In this document: piece by piece, positions 52,826-62,799 of the stretch | Layout of the letters: every line of letters begins with the position of its first letter | How positions within the stretch are numbered: the first letter of the stretch is position 1 | NCBI RefSeq assembly: GCF_003573545.1 | Contig: NZ_QWET01000006.1 | Location: forward strand, 124,001-188,000 | DNA length: 64,000 bases | Direction: 5' to 3' | DNA from: Mariniphaga sediminis | GTDB taxonomy: Bacteria; Bacteroidota; Bacteroidia; Bacteroidales; Prolixibacteraceae | Translations under genes and position numbers: made by a program | The notes under the pieces: model-generated | What the model saw: only the letters and a program-made list of their open reading frames with translations | Database searches by the model: none | What the model was told of the DNA's origin: nothing

Positions 52826-53872
52826 ATGAGTGTAAAAGAGACAGGGGTAAGTTACTACGGACTAAATTACCCGGAACATGCAGAGAAAGATTTTAAAGAG
52901 ATGATAAGCCACAACTGCAATGCGGTTATCCTGGCACTTTCCGAGTTTGATATTGACTTTTGGTTCCCAAACATTGTTAAAATTACCAAAGTCGCAAAGG
53001 ACTTAGGGTTAAAAGTATACCTGGATACCTGGGGCATCGGCAAATGGTTTGGCGGGGAGCCCCCCAGTGTTTTCCTGACCAATAACCCGGGGAACAGGCA
53101 GGTTTCGGCCTTTACCAACGAACCTCTTCCGGCTGCCTGTTTTAATACAAAAGCATTCAGGGACTATTTTTATGGTCTCTGTGAGAAACTGGCAACCGAA
53201 GTAGAGGCCGACGGCTTTTTCTGGGACGAACCCCATTACGCCCTTCCCAAAAGTTATGCTTCCATTACTGGAGGTGCCGGCGATGACTGGTCGTGCCGCT
53301 GCCCTGTATGCCAGGAACAGTTCAGGGCACTGTATGGCTACGAAATGCCCCGGGTAATGACCAAAGAAGTTATTGCCTTCAGGGAAAACAATGCGCTTGA
53401 AATTTTGGCACACGCTTCTGAAAAGATAAAAAGGATTCGCCCGGAAAGTCGCATTGTCTGCTGCGTACATGCCACAATTAATACCTACTATGTAAAAGAA
53501 AACAGGGGCTACGACGACTGGGACAAAGTAGGCAAAACAGATGCCTTTGATGTGTTCAGCACCACCATCCTGAATTATAACCTGCCTCGCAGTTATTTTA
53601 AGTCCATTACGCAACGTACCGTTGACATTGCAAAAAAATACGGCAAAGGTTCGCAGCGGTGGTTAATGGGCTATTACAACGAACCGGAAAACCTGGAAGA
53701 GATAAAGGATATCACCCGCCTTTACAGCGACATGGGCGTTGAGAGCCTGTTTGCCTGGACATACCGGGGAGGCCACGGTACCGTACTTGCCGCCCCGCGT
53801 GCCCTGGAATTATGGGATATGCTCGGGGAAGCCTATGGCGAGGTGTTAGATGACAAATACAAAATCAAATAA
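52826..53872 (+). CDS. Putative TIM-barrel glycosidase-like protein with Cys cluster
   Basis: A 348-residue cytoplasmic protein without a signal peptide. Visible are AVILALSEFDIDFWFPNIVK, KVYLDTWGIGKWFGGEPP, VEADGFFWDEPHYALPK (a FDEPH-like acidic motif seen in barrel glycosidases), a CRCPVC cluster that may bind zinc, and GVESLFAWTYRGGHGTVLAAP. Family not recognised; intracellular processing of an imported oligosaccharide is inferred from context. Confidence 0.6.
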   Translation: MSVKETGVSYYGLNYPEHAEKDFKEMISHNCNAVILALSEFDIDFWFPNIVKITKVAKDLGLKVYLDTWGIGKWFGGEPPSVFLTNNPGNRQVSAFTNEPLPAACFNTKAFRDYFYGLCEKLATEVEADGFFWDEPHYALPKSYASITGGAGDDWSCRCPVCQEQFRALYGYEMPRVMTKEVIAFRENNALEILAHASEKIKRIRPESRIVCCVHATINTYYVKENRGYDDWDKVGKTDAFDVFSTTILNYNLPRSYFKSITQRTVDIAKKYGKGSQRWLMGYYNEPENLEEIKDITRLYSDMGVESLFAWTYRGGHGTVLAAPRALELWDMLGEAYGEVLDDKYKIK

Positions 53873-53887
53873 CTTAAGGATAATATT

Positions 53888-54643
53888 ATGGAAGCTTCAG
53901 ACTTGGGATTTTTGGAAAAAGCAGTGGAGCTGCTGAAAAAGGTAAAAGAAAACCAATCAGAAAATATGGACAAAGCCACCGACCTGATGGTTGGGGCTAT
54001 TGAGCGCGATGAGCTGATTCACGTATACGGGGGCGGCGGGCACACCACACTGGTAATGGGCGAAATGTTTTTCCGCGCCGGTGGCCTGGCCAATATCAAT
54101 CCCATCATGGAAACAGGCCTTTCTGTGTTCAACCAGGCACTAAAATACCTGGAACTGGAACGTACCGTAAATTACGGAAGCGCCATCGTAAAGTACTACC
54201 CCATTCAAAAAGGAGAAGTATTTATTATTTTCCACAATATCGGGATTAACCCGGCCACCATTGATGCAGCGCTTGAAGCCAAAGAAAAAGGGGCAACGAT
54301 TATTGCTGTTAGTTCTTCGTACTGGCAGAATGAAATGCCGGAAGATCATTTTATCCGGCACCCCAACAAAATGAATTTATTCGATATCGCCGACGTTTGC
54401 ATTGACGACTATAACCCTACCGGTGATGCGCTGCTGAAAATTGACGGACTGGATACACCGTTTGCCCCGGTATCCAACATCGTTGATTTTTACATTGCAC
54501 ACTGGCTGGAAATCGGGACCATAAAAAAATGTGTGGAAAAAGGGATTACACCGCCGGTTTGGTCCAGCGCCAACACCCCGGGCGGAGATAAAATCAATGC
54601 CAAATACGTACAGAAATACATGCCCCGCGTAAAGTGCTTGTAG
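53888..54643 (+). CDS. SIS domain sugar-phosphate-binding protein
   Basis: A 251-residue SIS domain protein: LIHVYGGGGHTTLVMGEMFF (phosphosugar loop region), IQKGEVFIIFHNIGINPATIDA and GATIIAVSSSYW (second half of the Rossmann-like fold). Family members isomerise or sense phosphosugars. It sits 15 bp after the preceding gene and precedes two MocA-type genes. Reaction unknown. Confidence 0.85.
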   Translation: MEASDLGFLEKAVELLKKVKENQSENMDKATDLMVGAIERDELIHVYGGGGHTTLVMGEMFFRAGGLANINPIMETGLSVFNQALKYLELERTVNYGSAIVKYYPIQKGEVFIIFHNIGINPATIDAALEAKEKGATIIAVSSSYWQNEMPEDHFIRHPNKMNLFDIADVCIDDYNPTGDALLKIDGLDTPFAPVSNIVDFYIAHWLEIGTIKKCVEKGITPPVWSSANTPGGDKINAKYVQKYMPRVKCL

Positions 54644-54658
54644 TAAACAGATAAAATA

Positions 54659-55387
54659 ATGACAGATAGTAATATAGAAAGCGCATTAAAACAATTAATG
54701 CAAAAATATGAAGTAAAAGGCCATCCCCGGTTGAACCTGTTGCCGGGGTGGCATTTTTTAGGGAAAAAGCTGAACGAGCATGATGTTCCCTTGCTAACAT
54801 GGCGGTCGAACCGCCGGTTTACGGAGTTGCAGAAACTTGTTTCGGAACAGGTGGTTGAAGATGTCAGCATGCTGCGTTTTAGCAGTTTCGGAAGTAACGA
54901 AGAGTGGAGCCTGGAGGCATTAATGTACCGGGAGTTTGATCTTTGCGAATTTATTAGCGGCAGTAACATTGTTTCGCTTCATGCTGTTTTTAGCGATAAT
55001 TCGACCGGGAATATCATCGTAAAACTTGCAAGTGGGGTTATTGGAAGTATGGAAGTTGGGGTACAGGCCCCTGTGGGCAGGCGTCTGCTTGAGAGGCACG
55101 AAATTATAGCCCGGCGTGGTGTGGCGAGCGATATGGTGGTTGATACGCAGGTTCCCCAAAGTTCGGTTTATACCTTTACCCGTGAAGGTGAATCCGTTTA
55201 CAAGGATGTTGACAACGAACTGTTCGGACTGGATGAATTTCAGGCTGAGTGGGTCCGGGCCGCATTTGAAGTACAGAAAGAACCGGGACAGTCGGAAGAC
55301 CTGAAAACCCGGCATGCCCGGTTGTCGCGGTTGGTAGATACTGCTCTCATGTCAAATTCCGGTAAACAGAAAATGGAGGTCATATAA
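54659..55387 (+). CDS. Stand-alone Gfo/Idh/MocA C-terminal-like protein
   Basis: 242 residues. From about 125 on (SDNSTGNIIVKLASGVIGSM ... EIIARRGVASDMVVDTQVPQ ... FGLDEFQAEWVRAAFEVQKE ... LSRLVDTALMSNSGKQKMEV) it matches the substrate-binding/dimerisation half of Gfo/Idh/MocA oxidoreductases. The N-terminal NAD Rossmann domain with GxGxxG is missing. It may pair with the full enzyme encoded 2 bp downstream as a regulatory or scaffold subunit, or be a decayed gene kept in frame. Function unknown. Confidence 0.65.
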   Translation: MTDSNIESALKQLMQKYEVKGHPRLNLLPGWHFLGKKLNEHDVPLLTWRSNRRFTELQKLVSEQVVEDVSMLRFSSFGSNEEWSLEALMYREFDLCEFISGSNIVSLHAVFSDNSTGNIIVKLASGVIGSMEVGVQAPVGRRLLERHEIIARRGVASDMVVDTQVPQSSVYTFTREGESVYKDVDNELFGLDEFQAEWVRAAFEVQKEPGQSEDLKTRHARLSRLVDTALMSNSGKQKMEVI

Positions 55388-55388
55388 A

Positions 55389-56474
55389 ATGGATAAGATG
55401 AAACCAGTTAAAATCGCAATATTATCACTCACCCACGGACATACCCGAAAATATTTCCAAACCCTGAAGGAAAACCCCGGCCTCGAATGGATTGCCGTTT
55501 CTGCCGAATCAGAAAAAGTAAGGGATAACTTTCTAAAAAATAATTACCAGGTTCCCTGCTACATGAGCGACGAGGAGATGTTTGAAAAACACCCTGATAT
55601 AGAGGCTGTAGTGATGGCCTCGGCAAACAGCAGGCACATTGAACAATTCAGGATGTGTGCAGACCGGGGAATACATATTCTATCAATGAAAATACCTTCT
55701 TTCAATATGAAGGAGTACGATGAAATGGTCGAACTTGTGGAAGCCTCAGGAATTGTGTGCCAGGTAGAACTCGAGCTGCATTATAACCCGGTGGTAAACA
55801 GGATACAAAATCTTTTTTCACAAAACAAACTGGGAAAAATATCCGGGTTCAATGCCACCAATATCACGCTTTCCCCGGTATGGGCTTTTCCCTGGCAGGG
55901 AGTGCCTGAACAGAGTTACGGAAAACGGCTTCCCTTGTCTCCTGGAGATAACCGTTTCAGGGGCGGGGCACTTTGCGACCATCCCCATGTTTTCGATATG
56001 ATTCGCTGGCTTACCAACAGTGATTTTGAATACATTTTTGCCGAAGCAGGGCCCAATATCCGGAAAGAACTGGAAGTAGAAGACATTCTCCTGGTAAACG
56101 GAAAAATGAAAAACGGGGTGAGCTTTTTGTTTGACCCGTCCTGGTCACGGATGGAAGAACGGCTGGAAGTCCCCGCTCCGGGCTGGGAGGTGTTTCCCAA
56201 ACGTATGGAGGTCAATCTTACTATCAGCGGAGAAAACGGGGTGATGCTCGCCGACTGTTTCGGCCCAAACGTTTATCATAACGGCGCACCTCACAACAGG
56301 TATACCGTCCATTATACTTATTTTGACGAATGGATTGGATTAATGGATGAATTTATCCATTGTATCAGAAATCAAAGTTTTCCAAAAATAAATTTAAAAT
56401 GGCATAAAACAACCATTGAAGCGATGAATGCATGTTATGAAAGTATATATACCGGTCAACCTGTATATTTGTAA
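55389..56474 (+). CDS. Gfo/Idh/MocA family oxidoreductase
   Basis: A 361-residue oxidoreductase. The N-terminal NAD-binding domain starts VKIAILSLTHGHTRKYFQTL (unusual, the standard G-x-G-x-x-G is replaced by L-T-H-G-H-T) with AVVMASANSRHIEQFRMCAD and GIHILSMKIPS at the E-K-P position (here M-K-I-P). The C-terminal domain includes GGALCDHPHVFDMIRWLT. Motif changes may reflect altered cofactor binding. It likely oxidises a sugar or inositol-like intermediate. Confidence 0.85.
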   Translation: MDKMKPVKIAILSLTHGHTRKYFQTLKENPGLEWIAVSAESEKVRDNFLKNNYQVPCYMSDEEMFEKHPDIEAVVMASANSRHIEQFRMCADRGIHILSMKIPSFNMKEYDEMVELVEASGIVCQVELELHYNPVVNRIQNLFSQNKLGKISGFNATNITLSPVWAFPWQGVPEQSYGKRLPLSPGDNRFRGGALCDHPHVFDMIRWLTNSDFEYIFAEAGPNIRKELEVEDILLVNGKMKNGVSFLFDPSWSRMEERLEVPAPGWEVFPKRMEVNLTISGENGVMLADCFGPNVYHNGAPHNRYTVHYTYFDEWIGLMDEFIHCIRNQSFPKINLKWHKTTIEAMNACYESIYTGQPVYL

Positions 56475-56486
56475 AAATCCGGTATT

Positions 56487-58313
56487 ATGATAATAAAAAA
56501 CATTGACTGGATCATTATTATTATTTTTCTGTTCTGCTTAACCGTAATCGGGCTAATTGCCAGCAGAAAAGGGGGAAAAGACTCGTCCAGCTACTTTCTT
56601 TCAGGCCGAAACATGCCCTGGTGGATTCTAGGCGTTTCCATGGTGGCAACTACTTTCTCTATTAGTACTCCCAATCTTATCACCGACATGGTTCGTTCCG
56701 GCGGAGTGGCTCAAAACTGGCTATGGTGGTGTTTCCTGTTGTCAGGTATGCTTACTGTTTTTGTGTATGCCAAACTGTGGAACCGTTCGAAGATCATGAC
56801 CGATCTTGAATTTTACGAAATCCGGTATAGTGGAAAAACAGCGGCCTTTTTAAGGGGGTTCAGGGCAGTTTATCTGGGTTTCTTTTTCAATATTTTAGTT
56901 CTGGCTACAGCTTCGCTTGCATTTTTAAAATTTGCAGCAATAATGCTGAATGTTAATGCAGTAATCGTGTTGGTTGTGATATCGGCAATTATCCTTTTGT
57001 ACAGTACAATCGGAGGATTAAAATCTATTCTGTGGACCGACTTCTTCCTTTTTATTTTTGCAATGCTTGGCGCATTTCTGCCTCCTTTTTATATTATAAA
57101 CTCGCCGGAGATTGGAGGGATGTCAAATTTCTTCACACACGAAGCCATTCAGGGAAAAATGAATTTATTGCCCGATTTCTCTGATCCGGCGATGATGATT
57201 ACCATTTTTATCATCCCACTAACAATCCAGTGGTGGGCATCCTGGTATGCAGGCTCCGAACCGGGAGGAGGAGGCTATATTAGCCAAAGAATCCTTTCTG
57301 CAAAATCGGAAAAACATGCGGTTGGGGCTACCCTGTTTTTTAACCTGCTGCATTATGCTATCAGGCCCTGGCCCTGGATATTTGTCGGTTTGGCTTCGCT
57401 GATTCTGTTTCCCGATATCCAATCCATGATTGATCATTTCCATGATGTTCCGGCAAAGTATATTCAAAACGATATTGCCTATCCGGCCTTGTTACGTGAA
57501 TACCTTCCTTCCGGAATTTTAGGTCTGGTACTGGCATCATTAGTGGCTGCTTACATGTCAACCGTTTCTACTCAGATTAACTGGGGAGCGTCTTATCTGG
57601 TAAATGATTTTTATGCACGGTTTATAGATACGAACGCATCTGAAAGAAAAAAGGTACTGGTTGGCAGAATATGGACAATCTCTTTAATCGTCCTGTCCAT
57701 TATTCTCGCTTTATATCTTGAAAATGCGCTGCAGGTTTTCCAATACATGCTAATGATTGGAGCAGGCACCGGGTTAATTTATTTGCTCAGATGGTTTTGG
57801 TGGAGAATCAATGCCTGGTCGGAGATATCGGCGATGATTGGGGCTGCTGTATTTTCAGTAGTTGTGATAATAATTGAGCAATCGTATCTGATAAAAATAG
57901 ATGAAAATACCATCCGTTTATTTGATATTGAAATGAATCTTGCATTCTGGGATGCCATTAAGTTTGTTGCCATTGTAATCTTAAATACCATTGTCTGGCT
58001 GGTGGTAACATTTTGTACAAAACCTTCCGACAATGAAACCCTCATCCGGTTTTATAAAAAGGTAAAGCCAGGAGGACCCGGATGGGATAAGGTTGTTTCT
58101 CAAATACCTGAGGAAGAAAGTGGACACAAAACAAACCGGGATTTACCATTAGGATTACTATGTATGAGCCTGGGTAGCATCGCCATTTTCAGTCTTCTGT
58201 TCTCAATAGGGCACTTTTTATACGGAAACTTCATGTACGCGATAGCCCTGTTTATTCTTTTTGCTCTTTCTTCTGGTTACCTGTTTAAAGCATGGGGGAA
58301 ACTTTTTGATTAA
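56487..58313 (+). CDS. Sodium:solute symporter (SSS family)
   Basis: A 608-residue transporter with about 13-15 helices. The start IDWIIIIIFLFCLTVIGLIA, GGKDSSSYFLSGRNMPWWIL (family signature) and VVISAIILLYSTIGGLKSIL are typical of SSS sugar transporters. The C-terminus has extra helices after a charged loop (KPSDNETLIRFYKKVKPGGP), as in Bacteroidota sugar symporters. It would import the products of the exported hydrolases. Confidence 0.93.
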   Translation: MIIKNIDWIIIIIFLFCLTVIGLIASRKGGKDSSSYFLSGRNMPWWILGVSMVATTFSISTPNLITDMVRSGGVAQNWLWWCFLLSGMLTVFVYAKLWNRSKIMTDLEFYEIRYSGKTAAFLRGFRAVYLGFFFNILVLATASLAFLKFAAIMLNVNAVIVLVVISAIILLYSTIGGLKSILWTDFFLFIFAMLGAFLPPFYIINSPEIGGMSNFFTHEAIQGKMNLLPDFSDPAMMITIFIIPLTIQWWASWYAGSEPGGGGYISQRILSAKSEKHAVGATLFFNLLHYAIRPWPWIFVGLASLILFPDIQSMIDHFHDVPAKYIQNDIAYPALLREYLPSGILGLVLASLVAAYMSTVSTQINWGASYLVNDFYARFIDTNASERKKVLVGRIWTISLIVLSIILALYLENALQVFQYMLMIGAGTGLIYLLRWFWWRINAWSEISAMIGAAVFSVVVIIIEQSYLIKIDENTIRLFDIEMNLAFWDAIKFVAIVILNTIVWLVVTFCTKPSDNETLIRFYKKVKPGGPGWDKVVSQIPEEESGHKTNRDLPLGLLCMSLGSIAIFSLLFSIGHFLYGNFMYAIALFILFALSSGYLFKAWGKLFD

Positions 58314-58376
58314 AATATGATGAAAATCAATTGAATATAATTTATGCTAAAGAAATAACAACTAATAACTACTGAC

Positions 58377-59804
58377 ATGAACAGAATTATATTTCCTCTT
58401 TTTTTGTTTTTCGTATGCTTGCAGATTTCTTCCTGCCGGCAACAGCCTGGTTCGGAAGAGATGAAAGCCAGAACGGCTCCTGACTGGATTACAAATGGTA
58501 TTATCTACCAGGTACAGCCACGTGCCTTCACTCCCGAAGGTACCCTAAAGGCTGCCACTGAAAAACTTTCACATGTAGCTGATTTAGGTGCCACAATCGT
58601 TTATTTGTGCCCGGTGTTTGAAGCAGATGATGATACGGACACATTAACCTGGAGCCCCCGGCAGAAAGCATCAAAAATGAACAACCCGCGAAATCCTTAC
58701 CGCATGATGGATTATTATCATGTTGATGCTGAGTATGGGACAGATGAAGACCTGAAAGAATTTGTCAGGGAATCGCACAGGCTTGGTTTACGGGTAATGC
58801 TTGATATGGTTTATTATCATTGCGGAGCAAATGCTGTGTTTTTAAAAGAAAACCCTGATTTCATTAAACGCGATGAAAAGGGTAATTCTGTAACCGGGGA
58901 GTGGAATTGGCCGGAATTGAACTATAAAAACCAGAACTTGAGAGAGTACCTTTATAAGAACATGGAGTACTGGGTTAAGGATTTCGATGTAGACGGATTT
59001 CGTTGTGATGTTGCCTGCCGGGTCCCTTTGGATTTCTGGGAGACGGCACGTGAAAGACTGGAGAAACTCAGGCCGGATATTGGAATACTTGCCGAATGTG
59101 ATGAGACCTCCAGACCAGAAGACCAGCTGAAAGCTTTTGATGTAAATTACAGTTTTCAATATTACAGAACGTTAGATGCTGTTTATAAGGGGGAATTACC
59201 GGCGAAAGCTTTACGAAGCAAATGGAATGAAATTACGGAAATAGTTCCTTCCGGGGCTCGTTTTATACATTATTTTGATAACCATGACATTTCAAACGAC
59301 GATTACCACAACCGGAGAGAAACACGCTGGGGATTTGCCGGCTGCCAGGCTGCTCTGGCGCATATTTTTACACTCGACGGCATTCCTTTTATTTACAACG
59401 GACAGGAAATTGCCGATACTGCCCGGCATAGTATTTTTGGACGTGCTCCCATTTATTGGGCAAATGCTGAAACTCAAACAGGACAGGAGCGCTTCCACTT
59501 TACACAGAAGTTATGTGAAATATATAAAACTGAAAAAGCTTTCACATACGGCAAAATGGTATGGCTTGACAATGATCAACCCCAATCAGTGGTGTCTTAT
59601 CTTCGGATTTCAGGTGGTCAACAGATTCTGGTAGTTATTAACTTGTCCGATCAACCCCGGCATGTCCAGGTGCTGGGACTTCAAAATTCAGAAGAACAGC
59701 CATTCAGCGTTTTACTCTCCAGTGATGCAACCGGCACCCCTCAGGGTAAATTCGATATTCGGAGCTATGGGATTTGGATTGCAAAAAGGGAATTGAATGA
59801 ATGA
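58377..59804 (+). CDS. GH13 alpha-amylase family lipoprotein
   Basis: A 475-residue lipoprotein (MNRIIFPLFLFFVCLQISSC) with a full GH13 barrel: VQPRAFTPEG, DMVYYH, GFRCDVACRVP with nucleophile Asp211, ILAECDE with Glu240 and HYFDNHD with Asp304. It ends in a beta-sandwich domain C. Presence of an alpha-acting amylase-family enzyme with GH10 enzymes implies a mixed or branched substrate. It lies in the same direction as the SSS symporter, 63 bp downstream. Confidence 0.93.
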   Translation: MNRIIFPLFLFFVCLQISSCRQQPGSEEMKARTAPDWITNGIIYQVQPRAFTPEGTLKAATEKLSHVADLGATIVYLCPVFEADDDTDTLTWSPRQKASKMNNPRNPYRMMDYYHVDAEYGTDEDLKEFVRESHRLGLRVMLDMVYYHCGANAVFLKENPDFIKRDEKGNSVTGEWNWPELNYKNQNLREYLYKNMEYWVKDFDVDGFRCDVACRVPLDFWETARERLEKLRPDIGILAECDETSRPEDQLKAFDVNYSFQYYRTLDAVYKGELPAKALRSKWNEITEIVPSGARFIHYFDNHDISNDDYHNRRETRWGFAGCQAALAHIFTLDGIPFIYNGQEIADTARHSIFGRAPIYWANAETQTGQERFHFTQKLCEIYKTEKAFTYGKMVWLDNDQPQSVVSYLRISGGQQILVVINLSDQPRHVQVLGLQNSEEQPFSVLLSSDATGTPQGKFDIRSYGIWIAKRELNE

Positions 59805-59843
59805 CCAGGCCTAAAATTTTGACTATTTTAAAAAAGTTGTATC

Positions 59844-61193
59844 ATGAAAAAGAAGCATTTACTATTATTTATCATCCTCCTCCTTTTCAATAATTTACCG
59901 GCACAGCAGAAGAGCTTCAATAATATAATGTCCAAAGGTTATTTAGAATTTTGGAATAGCCAGGTTCAGCGTAAAATTGATGAGGATATTGAATTAAACC
60001 GAAAAGCAAAAGCAATCCTAAAACTGAAAGGGCTCCCGATTGGTACAGAAGTAAAAGTAGAGCAAATAAGCCATCATTTCCTGTTTGGCGGTAACATATT
60101 CCTTTACGGAGACTGCGGAACGCCTGAAAAAAATAAACGATACGAGGATACTTTTGGTAATTTGTTCAATGCAGCTACGGTTCCGTTTTACTGGAAAACA
60201 CTCGAACCGGAACAAGGCAAACCGAGATACAAAGCCGGTAGTTCCTATGAATATCGCCGTCCGCCAACCGATCCGGTTGTTGATTTCTGCGAGTCAAAAG
60301 GAATCAATATGAACGGTCATGCTATTATTTACGGTATGCGTCGTTGGGGCCATCCGGAATGGATGCCGGAAGACCGTAAAACAATGGAAAAACATTTTGA
60401 AGAGCATATCCGTGAACTGGCAGAACGGTATAAAGGAAAAATTCAACGATGGGATGTGGTCAATGAGCCGACAGATCAGGCAAACAGGGGAATAATGCCG
60501 GATGATTATGCGTACAAAAGCTTCTTGTGGGCGATGAAATATTTTCCGGATTCAGTAAAAATGAATATCAACGATTCAGATATGCACTGGGACATGACCC
60601 TTTATCGCAGGTATTTGGAAATCGTGCGCAATTTACTTGACCGGGGAATAAGAATAGATGATATTGGGATGCAAATGCACATTTTCAATCCGAAGGAAAC
60701 AAGCAGGATTGCTGAAGGTGCAGATATTTTAACCCCGGAGAAAATTTATGAGAGACTGGATTATATGTCAGGTGCCGGCAGACCGCTTCATGTAAGCGAG
60801 GTTACAATTAGTGCACCGGACCATACAGAGGAAGGAAAAGCCATTCAGGCAGAAATAGCAAAAAACCTGTACCGGCTGTGGTTCAGCCATCCTAATGTAA
60901 TGGGAATTACGTGGTGGAATGTAGTTGACGGAGGTGCAGCACCCGGAGAACCATCTATTTCGGGAATATACGATACTGCATTAAACCGGAAACCAGTGTA
61001 CGATGTACTTGACAAACTTATTAACCAGGAATGGAAAACAAGTATCGCGCTGAAAACTAATGATGATGGCATTTTGACATTCCGTGGATTTAAAGGAAAA
61101 TACCTTGTCCATTGGAAAGATCAACATGGAAATTCGCAAAAGGATGAATTTTATTTAAAGGAAGACGGAGACGGACTTTCTCTGAATGAATAA
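59844..61193 (+). CDS. GH10 endo-beta-1,4-xylanase-like enzyme, first copy
   Basis: A 449-residue exported protein (signal about 1-21). The GH10 barrel has the acid/base in QRWDVVNEPTDQ (Glu208) and the nucleophile in RPLHVSEVTI (Glu319), with GITWWNVVDGGAAPGEP near the end. The N-terminal extension KLKGLPIGTEVKVEQISHHF is the usual accessory segment of this Bacteroidota GH10 group. A small C-terminal beta domain (TFRGFKGKYLVHWKD) follows. Function inferred as xylanase; the nucleophile motif SEVTI differs from the common TELDI. Confidence 0.93.
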   Translation: MKKKHLLLFIILLLFNNLPAQQKSFNNIMSKGYLEFWNSQVQRKIDEDIELNRKAKAILKLKGLPIGTEVKVEQISHHFLFGGNIFLYGDCGTPEKNKRYEDTFGNLFNAATVPFYWKTLEPEQGKPRYKAGSSYEYRRPPTDPVVDFCESKGINMNGHAIIYGMRRWGHPEWMPEDRKTMEKHFEEHIRELAERYKGKIQRWDVVNEPTDQANRGIMPDDYAYKSFLWAMKYFPDSVKMNINDSDMHWDMTLYRRYLEIVRNLLDRGIRIDDIGMQMHIFNPKETSRIAEGADILTPEKIYERLDYMSGAGRPLHVSEVTISAPDHTEEGKAIQAEIAKNLYRLWFSHPNVMGITWWNVVDGGAAPGEPSISGIYDTALNRKPVYDVLDKLINQEWKTSIALKTNDDGILTFRGFKGKYLVHWKDQHGNSQKDEFYLKEDGDGLSLNE

Positions 61194-61248
61194 TTTCTGA
61201 ATTGTATATTTGTAATTGAATAACAGTGAGAATATTGAATTTTGAAAT

Positions 61249-62799
61249 ATGAAACGGTTACTACTTTCTTCATTTATTGCGCTCTTTTTTAGTTATTCAG
61301 GAGCCCAGGAGACAATTGAGACCAGCAGCTACAGGATAGGTACCAGTAGCGAGACAGACAACATTATGAGCAAAGCTTACTGGGATCTGTGGAACCCGGA
61401 GGTTCAGGCTAAAATTGATCATAACATAGAACAGTTCAGAAAAGCAGATGCTGTGCTGGACTTTGAAAACCTGCCTCCCGGAGCTGAAGTAAAAGTGGAA
61501 CAAATTTCACATGATTTTATTTTTGGAGCCCATATCTTTAATTTTAACCAGTTAGGAACTGTTGAACGTAACCAAAAGTATAAGGAGCTTTTTGGTACGC
61601 TTTTCAACTCGGCAACTATCGCTTTTTACTGGAAGCCATTTGAAATGCAACCCAATCGTCCCCGCTTCAAGGGAGAATACTGGGATACGGAAGAATACTG
61701 GAACCAAATAAAGGACCCCAACAAAGAGCCGCACTGGCGCAGACCAGCTACTGACCCGGTTGTTGAATTTTGCGAGAAGAAAGGCATTAGACTACATGGC
61801 CATACCATTACCTGGGGCACAAGAAAATGGCAACACCCTGAATGGCTGTTCGGGGAATTTTGCCCCGAAGAAGAGAAGGAAAAAATCAACAGTTTAAGCA
61901 GAGAAGAATTATATAAACTCACTCCTTCGCAAATAGAAGAATTAATCCCAACCTACTCACAAGAAATGAATCGCCTGATGAATAAACGCATTGTAGAGTT
62001 GGCAAACTATTACGGAGACAGGCTTCACAGCTGGGATGTAGTCAATGAAAGTGCCACCGATTTTGGGTTGGGACGAATGATTCCCGGAGATAAAATTTGC
62101 AAAAGCCATTATGGTTTGATGCCGGGAGATTATACGTTTGAGTCATTTAAAACGGCCAATCGTGTTTTCCCCTCCAATGTGCGGATGAATATCAATGATT
62201 ATAAAAATGATGCGGACTATACAAACCAGGTGATTGATTTACGTGACCGGGGTTGCAAAATCGATATAATGGGATCGCAGATGCACCTGTTTAACCCGCA
62301 GCAATGCCTGGATATTGCCAATGGGAAAGCCATTGAAACTCCGGAAATCGTTTGGAACAAAATGGAAACATTAAGTAAAGCCGGGCTACCAATCCACCTG
62401 AGTGAGATTACCATTACTTCGCCCGGGGACGACAAACAGGGTCGTGAAATCCAGGCAGTAATAGCACGAAACCTTTACCGTCTGTGGTTCAGCATTGAAA
62501 AAATGATGGGAATTACCTGGTGGAACGTGGTGGACGGATGCGGGGCACCGGGAGAACCCACCATATCCGGTTTATTCACCCGTAATATGGAACCGAAACC
62601 ATCCTTTTATGCCTTGAACCAATTAATCAATGAAGAGTGGAAAACCAAACGTGTAATTAAGGTAAGAGAGGATGGAACAGCCACCTTCAGAGGATTTAAA
62701 GGTTGGTACATTGTTTGCTGGAAAGACAAATCAGGAAAAATTTATAATACAAAATTTTATTTAAAAAAAGATGGAGATGGTTTTCAGACATTTCAATAG
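61249..62799 (+). CDS. GH10 endo-beta-1,4-xylanase-like enzyme, second copy
   Basis: A 516-residue paralogue of the preceding enzyme (signal about 1-19). The acid/base is in HSWDVVNESATD (Glu267) and the nucleophile in PIHLSEITI (Glu386). A roughly 45-residue charged insert (FCPEEEKEKINSLSREELYK ...) after HPEWLFG distinguishes it. The same C-terminal FRGFKGWY domain is present. Tandem GH10 genes suggest different chain-length or substitution preferences. Confidence 0.93.
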   Translation: MKRLLLSSFIALFFSYSGAQETIETSSYRIGTSSETDNIMSKAYWDLWNPEVQAKIDHNIEQFRKADAVLDFENLPPGAEVKVEQISHDFIFGAHIFNFNQLGTVERNQKYKELFGTLFNSATIAFYWKPFEMQPNRPRFKGEYWDTEEYWNQIKDPNKEPHWRRPATDPVVEFCEKKGIRLHGHTITWGTRKWQHPEWLFGEFCPEEEKEKINSLSREELYKLTPSQIEELIPTYSQEMNRLMNKRIVELANYYGDRLHSWDVVNESATDFGLGRMIPGDKICKSHYGLMPGDYTFESFKTANRVFPSNVRMNINDYKNDADYTNQVIDLRDRGCKIDIMGSQMHLFNPQQCLDIANGKAIETPEIVWNKMETLSKAGLPIHLSEITITSPGDDKQGREIQAVIARNLYRLWFSIEKMMGITWWNVVDGCGAPGEPTISGLFTRNMEPKPSFYALNQLINEEWKTKRVIKVREDGTATFRGFKGWYIVCWKDKSGKIYNTKFYLKKDGDGFQTFQ

